The notes beneath the pieces are model-generated. The model was not told where the DNA came from and did no database searches. It worked only from the letters and a program-made list of their open reading frames with translations. A program made the position numbers and the translations under genes. A DNA stretch of 64,000 nucleotides from Clostridia bacterium (GTDB lineage: Bacteria > Bacillota > Clostridia > TANB77 > CAG-508), in NCBI GenBank assembly GCA_017936925.1, contig JAGBEP010000022.1, positions 1 through 64,000 of the forward strand, in the 5' to 3' direction. Of this stretch, positions 59,060 to 64,000 are shown piece by piece; position 1 is the first letter of the stretch, and every line of letters begins with the position of its first letter.

Positions 59060-60473
59060 TTTAATAAAAAATGAACTGAAAAAAATATTTAAGAAAAAGG
59101 TATTATACGTAATTTTAATTGTTACATTAGGCGTTTGCGTTTTATCAAACATATTAAATAAAAAATTCCAAGACATAGGTGCAATTTATAACGATGAAGA
59201 AAAAGATATGTATGAGGAATCATTAGAATATGCTATAGAATCAGGAGACAAAGAATATGAAATAGAATGTAGAAGTTTTTTACAAGCAGCAAAATTAGCA
59301 GAAAACTATGAAAAAGGTAGCTGGCAAGAATATATAATATCAGACAGAATTCAACCAATAATCGGAGATATGTTAAAATCACAATCAGATATTGAAGCAT
59401 ATGAAACATATGAAGTTAAATATAATGAAATTATAAAAAGATTAGAAGCAAATGACTGGAAAGTGTTTGCAAACGAAGAATTAGAAAATATAAATGCACT
59501 ACTTGAATCTTCTCCAGAAGACAATTTATTAAAAATACAAAAACAAGTTGTAGAATGGAGACTCGAAAAAGATATTCCATATGGAATTTCAGACTTAAAT
59601 AAATATTTAGATTCATGGACATCAGCCAAAATAATGGAACAAGAATTTAAAGAAAAAAACAATTTATCACATAGTGAAAAACTAGAAGAAGAACAAAACA
59701 TTGAAACTATAAAATTATGCGAATACGCAATTGAAAACAAAATAAATTCAAACATTATTATAAGAGGAAACCCAGACTTAGAATTTAATTTATCATATTC
59801 AGCAAAATCACTATTACTAGAAGCAGTAGAAACATATCAATTTTTTATAATTATAGCAGTAGTAATAATAGCAGGAACCATTATAAGCGAAGAGTTTAAC
59901 AAAGGAACAATAAAACTCTTACTAGTAAGACCATATAAAAGAACACAGATATTACTATCCAAATTTATAACGTGTATAATTATACTATTATTATCAATAA
60001 TATCAGTAATAGTAATGCAAACCATAGTAGGAGGAATTACATTTGGATTCGAAAGTTACAAAGATCCAACATTAATATATGACTTTGGTACAAATACATT
60101 AAAAGAAGTTAGTTTAATAAGTTATTTAGGAATATCAACACTTGCAATAATGCCAAAATTCATATTACTTATGACATTAGCATTTGCAATAAGTACAATA
60201 TTATTAAATTCACCAATGGCAATAGCAATACCATTATTAGGAATAATGGCGGAATCAATTATTAATCAATTAGTATTAATATACCCAAAAGCAAGATTTT
60301 TAATATATTTCGTAACACCGAACTGGGATTTAAATATGTACTTATTTGGATCATCACCTACATTTGAAAATATAACACTACCATTTTCAATATGTATATG
60401 TTTGCCATATTTCATAGTAATGATGGTATTGAGTATATATTCTTTCAAGAAAAGAAATATAAAAAACATCTAA
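59052..60473 (+). CDS. ABC-2 type transporter permease
   Basis: 473 aa. A first helix near residues 17-34 (VLYVILIVTLGVCVLSNIL) is followed by a long external segment of about 215 residues. Five to six further helices follow, with the characteristic AGTIISEEFNKGTIKLLLVRPYKR coupling motif of ABC-2 permeases. The start is TTG at 59052: GGAGGG lies seven bases upstream and the gene overlaps the ATPase stop, so translation is coupled. It forms an export complex with the preceding ATPase. Confidence 0.88.
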   Translation: MINLIKNELKKIFKKKVLYVILIVTLGVCVLSNILNKKFQDIGAIYNDEEKDMYEESLEYAIESGDKEYEIECRSFLQAAKLAENYEKGSWQEYIISDRIQPIIGDMLKSQSDIEAYETYEVKYNEIIKRLEANDWKVFANEELENINALLESSPEDNLLKIQKQVVEWRLEKDIPYGISDLNKYLDSWTSAKIMEQEFKEKNNLSHSEKLEEEQNIETIKLCEYAIENKINSNIIIRGNPDLEFNLSYSAKSLLLEAVETYQFFIIIAVVIIAGTIISEEFNKGTIKLLLVRPYKRTQILLSKFITCIIILLLSIISVIVMQTIVGGITFGFESYKDPTLIYDFGTNTLKEVSLISYLGISTLAIMPKFILLMTLAFAISTILLNSPMAIAIPLLGIMAESIINQLVLIYPKARFLIYFVTPNWDLNMYLFGSSPTFENITLPFSICICLPYFIVMMVLSIYSFKKRNIKNI

Positions 60474-60479
60474 CAAATA

Positions 60480-60513
60480 AAAACACGTTTTATTGTAAAA
60501 AACGTGTTTTTTA
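60480..60513 (+). terminator. Rho-independent terminator of the ABC operon
   Basis: AAAACACGTTTT/AAAACGTGTTTT stem followed by a T-run. Confidence 0.85.
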
Positions 60514-60569
60514 TTTTAGGTAATTTAGCTAATAAAATAACATTTACATAATAATTATTTAAGCAATAT

Positions 60570-60597
60570 TTGCAAAATAAAAGAAATATGCTATAAT
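60570..60597 (+). promoter_or_regulatory. yebC promoter
   Basis: TTGCAA (60570-60575), 16-bp spacer, TATAAT (60592-60597), 57 bp before the ATG. Confidence 0.7.
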
Positions 60598-60654
60598 ATT
60601 AAAGTATTTTGGAAAATAATTATAAAACAAAATCAAAAAAGGAGGAATTTAATC

Positions 60655-61383
60655 ATGTCAGGACATTCAAAATGGCATAACATTGCAGCAAAAAAAGGAA
60701 AAGCAGATGCTGCAAGAGGAAAAATATTTACAAAATTAGGTAGAGAATTATTAATAGCTGTAAAACAAGGTGGGCCTGATCCTGCTGGAAATTCCAAACT
60801 AAAAGATGTTATAGCAAAATGTAAGGCAGCCAACATGCCTAATGATACAATAAATAACGCAATCAAAAAAGCATCTGGATCAGCAGATTCAGCAAATTAT
60901 GAAGAAATAACTTATGAAGGATACGGAGTTTCAGGAGTTGCTGTAATAGTAAATGCATCTACAGACAATAGAAATAGAACAGCAGCAGATATTAGACATG
61001 TATTTGACAAAGCAGGTGGAAACTTAGGTACTACAGGTTGCGTATCTTACATGTTCGAAAAAAAAGGAATTATAGTAATTGAAAAAGAATCAACTACAAT
61101 GACAGAAGATGATTTAATGTTACTTGCAATAGATGCAGGAGCAGAAGATTTTGAAGCTCAAGAAGATTGCTATGAAATAACTACAGCTCCAGAAAGCTTC
61201 TCAAATGTAAGAGAACAATTAGAGAATAATGGATTAGAATTCGTTGAGGCAGAAGTAAGAATGATACCAAATACATATGTAAAATTAGACGAAAAAGATT
61301 CTGAAAGAATGGAAAATTTCTTAGAAAAACTAGAAGACTTAGACGATGTATCTGATGTATATCATAACTGGGAAGAAGAATAA
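60655..61383 (+). CDS. yebC: YebC/PmpR family protein
   Basis: 242 aa, full length. The N-terminal [22 protein letters not shown] signature (pieces of the invariant opening), [21 protein letters not shown] segment (here [17 protein letters not shown]), [17 protein letters not shown] and the central [21 protein letters not shown] with [11 protein letters not shown] are all present. Formerly viewed as transcription regulators, many YebC proteins are now described as helping ribosomes through proline stretches. It is monocistronic. GGAGG precedes the ATG. Confidence 0.96.
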   Translation: MSGHSKWHNIAAKKGKADAARGKIFTKLGRELLIAVKQGGPDPAGNSKLKDVIAKCKAANMPNDTINNAIKKASGSADSANYEEITYEGYGVSGVAVIVNASTDNRNRTAADIRHVFDKAGGNLGTTGCVSYMFEKKGIIVIEKESTTMTEDDLMLLAIDAGAEDFEAQEDCYEITTAPESFSNVREQLENNGLEFVEAEVRMIPNTYVKLDEKDSERMENFLEKLEDLDDVSDVYHNWEEE

Positions 61384-61389
61384 AAAATA

Positions 61390-61424
61390 AAATAACTTCA
61401 ATATATAATTGAAGTTATTTTTTA
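61390..61424 (+). terminator. Rho-independent terminator of yebC
   Basis: AAATAACTTCAAT/ATTGAAGTTATTT stem then T-rich sequence. The right arm doubles as the -35 box of the following promoter. Confidence 0.85.
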
Positions 61425-61437
61425 TTTTAGATATAAT
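61409..61437 (+). promoter_or_regulatory. promoter of the hypothetical gene at 61467
   Basis: TTGAAG (61409-61414), 17-bp spacer, TATAAT (61432-61437), 29 bp before the ATG. Confidence 0.65.
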
Positions 61438-61466
61438 CTAAATATATTCTAATAAAAGGAGATAAA

Positions 61467-62255
61467 ATGGAAGAAGATAAAACAAAAAGATATTTATATT
61501 CTATAAATAAAATGATAAAAAGCGGTAATGCAAAATACATGTCATATATAAGCAGAGAATATATGAAATATATGAAAACAAGCCCAGTTATATCTGAAGC
61601 GATTGGCGATATGATTTTTAAAGAGGTAAGAAAAAATGAAAAATCACCATATGCTATCTTTCTTCATGACAATGGTACAGTTTGCCTTGATGCGATAAGC
61701 GATATTTCAAAAATAAGTAATGTTGCCGAGTTTGTAGGAACAATTCAAGAGCTAAGCAAATATGATATAGACTTTAGTGAAGTTACACCTGAAGATTTAA
61801 TTATTGAAGGTGACGAAATGATAGAAGATTTAGAAAAAGAATTAGACAAAGAAGATCTAACCGAAGAAGATATAGAGCAAAATGAAGAAAAAGCTAATAC
61901 AGCATTAACAAAAATAGGAATATTAGCAACAATGGGAGGAGCTATTGGTGCAGCTGCAACAGGAATTTTTTCGAAATTAAAAAACAAATTAAGTTTCTTA
62001 AAAAGCCAAAAAGGAAATGTACCAAAAAATGAAACTGAAGCTCAAGAAGAAAAGGAAATGGAGCAATCAATTCAAAAGTCACATCAATTGCCAAAAACAA
62101 GTTTTGAAGACGTATGTCCAAGAGTTAATGTAGATGAAGAAAAAGTAATTAGCTCAATGCAAGAAGCTACAAAATTGAAAGAAGAACAACAAAATAGGAA
62201 AAAAACAGATACATATGGAGATGGAGATCCTGACGGAGATGATATAAGTTTATAG
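61467..62255 (+). CDS. hypothetical acidic protein with one hydrophobic segment
   Basis: Not recognised. 262 aa. Residues 1-~110 form a probably folded helical domain (RYLYSINKMIKSGNAKYMSYI...). An extremely acidic stretch follows (residues ~115-145, EDLEKELDKEDLTEEDIEQNEE), then a Gly/Ala-rich hydrophobic helix (KIGILATMGGAIGAAATGIF), a basic KLKNKLSFLKSQKG, and a low-complexity charged tail ending GDGDPDGDDISL. The hydrophobic helix could span or insert in the membrane. It has its own promoter and GGAG ahead of the ATG, and appears monocistronic. Confidence 0.65.
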   Translation: MEEDKTKRYLYSINKMIKSGNAKYMSYISREYMKYMKTSPVISEAIGDMIFKEVRKNEKSPYAIFLHDNGTVCLDAISDISKISNVAEFVGTIQELSKYDIDFSEVTPEDLIIEGDEMIEDLEKELDKEDLTEEDIEQNEEKANTALTKIGILATMGGAIGAAATGIFSKLKNKLSFLKSQKGNVPKNETEAQEEKEMEQSIQKSHQLPKTSFEDVCPRVNVDEEKVISSMQEATKLKEEQQNRKKTDTYGDGDPDGDDISL

Positions 62256-62263
62256 AAATAAAA

Positions 62264-62304
62264 GCGACCTAAATTAAATAAAATTTAAGTACTTTATAGG
62301 TCGC
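62264..62304 (+). other. hairpin downstream of the hypothetical gene
   Basis: GCGACCTA (62264-62271) pairs perfectly with TAGGTCGC (62297-62304) across a 25-nt A/T-rich loop. The following ATTGTTTATG is a poor U-tract, so termination is uncertain. Confidence 0.45.
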
Positions 62305-62389
62305 ATTGTTTATGTGCCAAATTTTATAAAACAAAAACTTTTTAGATTTATTAAAAAAGTTTTATAATATATAAAAAAGGAGAAATAAA

Positions 62390-63340
62390 ATGAAAGAAAT
62401 GAAAGTTTTTGCTTGCCCAACTGCTGAAGAATTTACTAAAGAAATATGCGATTATTTAAAAATCGAGCCAGGAAAAATGAACTCAATTAAGTTCAAAAAT
62501 GACAATAACTTTGTACAAATACTAGAAACAGTAAGAGAAAAAGATGTTTATATTGTACAAACATGCCAGCCACCAATTAACGAAAGAATAATGGAACTAC
62601 TAATTACTATAGATGCGATAAAAAGGGCATCAGCTAAAAATATAAACGTAGTTCTTCCATATTTTCCATATTCAAGATCTGACAAAAAAGATCAGCCACG
62701 TATACCAATAACAGCAAAACTTATGGCACAAATAATAGAAGCTGCGGGAGCTACAAGGGTAATCACATGTGATTTGCACAATCCAGCAATACAAGCATAT
62801 TTCAATATAAACTGCGACAGATTAACAGGAGAATTCGTATTAGAAAAATATTTCTTAGAAAAAAAGATTAAAGATATGGTAATAATAGCAACAGATGCAG
62901 GAAGCGCCAAAAAAGCATATAAGTATTCAAAATTTTTTAACTGTCCAATTGCACTAGTTGACAAAAGAAGAGATGGAAATAATGACAAAGCAATTTCGAG
63001 TACAATAATAGGAGATGTAAAAGGAAAAAATGCCATTATATTTGATGATGAAATCAGTACAGGCGGAACTTTAATGGAAACAGTCAATGTATTAGATAAA
63101 TTTGGAGCAAAAAGTATTTATGCAGCAGCAACACATGGAATATTGGCAGGTGAAGCAATAGAAAGAATCAAAAAATCACCAATAAAAGAATTAGTTGTAA
63201 CTAATACTGTACCAGTGCCAGAAGAAAAGAGAATTGATAAACTGACAGTATTATCAATGGCACCAACTTTTGCAGAAGCAATAAAAAGAATTCATGAAGA
63301 AAGCCCATTAGGAGAAATATTTAAAATTGACTTATACTAA
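62390..63340 (+). CDS. prs: ribose-phosphate pyrophosphokinase
   Basis: 316 aa. Makes PRPP from ribose-5-phosphate and ATP for purine, pyrimidine and NAD synthesis. Recognisable pieces: the ATP-binding loop PYFPYSRSDKKDQPRIPITAKL, TCDLHNPAIQAYF, the flexible-loop Lys-Arg in DKRRDGNN, and the PRPP-binding FDDEISTGGTLMET. The sequence departs from typical Prs at several usually conserved spots (for example DLHNPAIQAYF and NINCDRLTG in place of the common DLH-x-x-QIQGFF and -D-x-L), so it is a divergent member. The start follows AAAGGAGAAATAAA. The Ham1-like gene follows after 63 bp. Confidence 0.9.
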   Translation: MKEMKVFACPTAEEFTKEICDYLKIEPGKMNSIKFKNDNNFVQILETVREKDVYIVQTCQPPINERIMELLITIDAIKRASAKNINVVLPYFPYSRSDKKDQPRIPITAKLMAQIIEAAGATRVITCDLHNPAIQAYFNINCDRLTGEFVLEKYFLEKKIKDMVIIATDAGSAKKAYKYSKFFNCPIALVDKRRDGNNDKAISSTIIGDVKGKNAIIFDDEISTGGTLMETVNVLDKFGAKSIYAAATHGILAGEAIERIKKSPIKELVVTNTVPVPEEKRIDKLTVLSMAPTFAEAIKRIHEESPLGEIFKIDLY

Positions 63341-63403
63341 AAGATAAATAATAAGTAAAGATTATTACATTAAAAGTAAAAAACAATATCATTTGGAGGA
63401 AAA

Positions 63404-63973
63404 ATGAAAGATATTATATTTGTAACACACAACAAAGGAAAAATAGCATCAGCCCAAAAAAGACTAGAAGGAGTTAGTGTAAAAATATTTGATTACGAAT
63501 TAGAAGAACCAAGAAGTGATGATATAAAATATATCTCAAAATATAAGGTAATGGAAGCATATAAATTAGTTAATAAACCATGTATATCATTAGACTGCGG
63601 ATTTTGGATCGATGAGTTAGAAGGTTTCCCAAAAGCTTTTGTAAACTTTGCATTAGATACCATAGGAATAAATGGACTTTTAAAACTAATGGAAGGAAAA
63701 GAGAACAGAAGTTGCAGATTTACAGAATGCCTATCATATTATGATGGAAAAGAATTAAAACAATTTATGGGAAACCACGAAGGAAGTTTAACAAATCAGA
63801 TTTTAGGAAATGACACAGATAAAAAATGGTCTGACTTGTGGTATATATTTAAACCATACGGATATGATAAAACATTAGCTCAAATGACAGAAGAAGAAAG
63901 AGAAAATCGAAAAAGATATAAATCAGTCGAGTCATTTCAAGAATTTGCAAAATGGTATAAACAGCAAAAATAA
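63404..63973 (+). CDS. non-canonical purine NTP pyrophosphatase (Ham1/RdgB-like)
   Basis: 189 aa. The opening IIFVTHNKGKIASAQKRL matches the Ham1 nucleotide-binding start (T-x-N-x-x-K). The central SLDCGFWIDELEGFPKAFVNF corresponds to the usual EDSGL-x-VDAL-x-G-x-PG segment, with the catalytic acidic residue kept but Cys replacing Ser/Thr. Family enzymes hydrolyse ITP, XTP or dITP to monophosphates to keep the nucleotide pool clean. The C-terminus (TLAQMTEEERENRKRYKSVESF) resembles the 'Aem..e-K-n-x-x-S-H-R' helix with substitutions. The start follows TTGGAGGAAAA. Divergent, so substrate preference is uncertain. Confidence 0.78.
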   Translation: MKDIIFVTHNKGKIASAQKRLEGVSVKIFDYELEEPRSDDIKYISKYKVMEAYKLVNKPCISLDCGFWIDELEGFPKAFVNFALDTIGINGLLKLMEGKENRSCRFTECLSYYDGKELKQFMGNHEGSLTNQILGNDTDKKWSDLWYIFKPYGYDKTLAQMTEEERENRKRYKSVESFQEFAKWYKQQK

Positions 63974-64000
63974 TTAAGTAAAAAACGCACTAACCTAAAA

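Noticed and set aside
1..64000. CRISPR arrays, prophage or IS elements
   Set aside because: No regularly spaced repeats, cas genes, integrases, transposases or phage structural genes were recognised anywhere in the window.

Overview
The window looks like a chromosomal segment of a very AT-rich, anaerobic, Gram-positive bacterium of the Clostridia type. The evidence is: AGA as the nearly exclusive arginine codon, strong GGAG(G) ribosome binding sites, A/T-rich sigma-A promoters, a Pta-AckA acetate pathway, an oxygen-independent-type ribonucleotide reductase homologue (NrdD), an iron-hydrogenase-associated regulator, and sporulation-lineage genes (dpsA, spoVS, a ytfJ/GerW-family gene, a DUF2953/ytfI-like gene). 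No species can be named from the sequence alone. Most of the window is ordinary core chromosome, with no prophage, IS element or CRISPR array that I could recognise.

Layout. 1-400: the end of an rRNA operon (23S 3' end, 5S, tRNA-Asn), followed by a curious partial copy of the tRNA/terminator unit. 0.7-5.1 kb: a nucleotide and folate block (MazG-like, CsaA-like, HD hydrolase, Nudix, DUF4186, thyA, dihydrofolate reductase). 5.2-9.9 kb: cation antiporter, a second identical tRNA-Asn, nitroreductase, an orphan gene, and a divergent DUF1836 regulator/acyl-CoA synthetase pair. 10-14.5 kb: LytM/M23 cell-wall hydrolase, an nrdD homologue, RluA-type pseudouridine synthase. 14.7-19.8 kb: pta with three ackA copies, the middle one frameshifted. 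19.8-29.9 kb: FtsX-like ectodomain protein, folC, rqcH, TPR protein, dpsA, uppP, folD, dprA, ymdB, spoVS. 30-37.7 kb: solute-binding protein, recA-recX-scpA-DUF2953, a PEP-utilising-enzyme homologue, ytfJ. 37.8-46.9 kb: mgtC-like, NADPH:glutamate-synthase-type flavoprotein, pepV-like dipeptidase, a probable Mn riboswitch with mntP, csoR-copA, tcdA, LD-carboxypeptidase. 46.9-47.6 kb: one compositionally foreign membrane protein gene. 47.8-64 kb: glycogen phosphorylase, pyruvate kinase, Bax-inhibitor-1 protein, diacylglycerol kinase, a two-component system with a striking promoter/leader, flavoprotein, TM1266-type regulator with a membrane protein, ABC exporter, yebC, a hypothetical gene, prs and a Ham1-like pyrophosphatase.

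How the genes work together. Carbon flow runs from glycogen (glgP) through pyruvate kinase to acetyl-CoA and acetate with ATP formation (Pta-Ack). Folate one-carbon metabolism (folC, folD, thyA, DHFR) feeds dTMP synthesis, and several house-cleaning hydrolases flank it. Metal homeostasis is clear for copper (csoR-copA with a visible CsoR operator) and manganese (mntP behind a yybP-ykoY-like leader).

The points most worth a second look are two apparent pseudoenzymes and three regulatory or genome oddities. The NrdD homologue lacks both the thiyl-radical cysteine and the whole glycyl-radical domain. The rifampicin-phosphotransferase/PEP-synthase homologue has Tyr in place of the phospho-histidine. 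CopA has a C-terminal metal-binding domain preceded by an in-frame Shine-Dalgarno and GTG, as if copZ had been fused but kept its start. The two-component operon is preceded by an 11-bp-spaced direct repeat and a long terminator-like hairpin. The gene at 46.9-47.6 kb has GC content and CGN arginine codons unlike anything around it.
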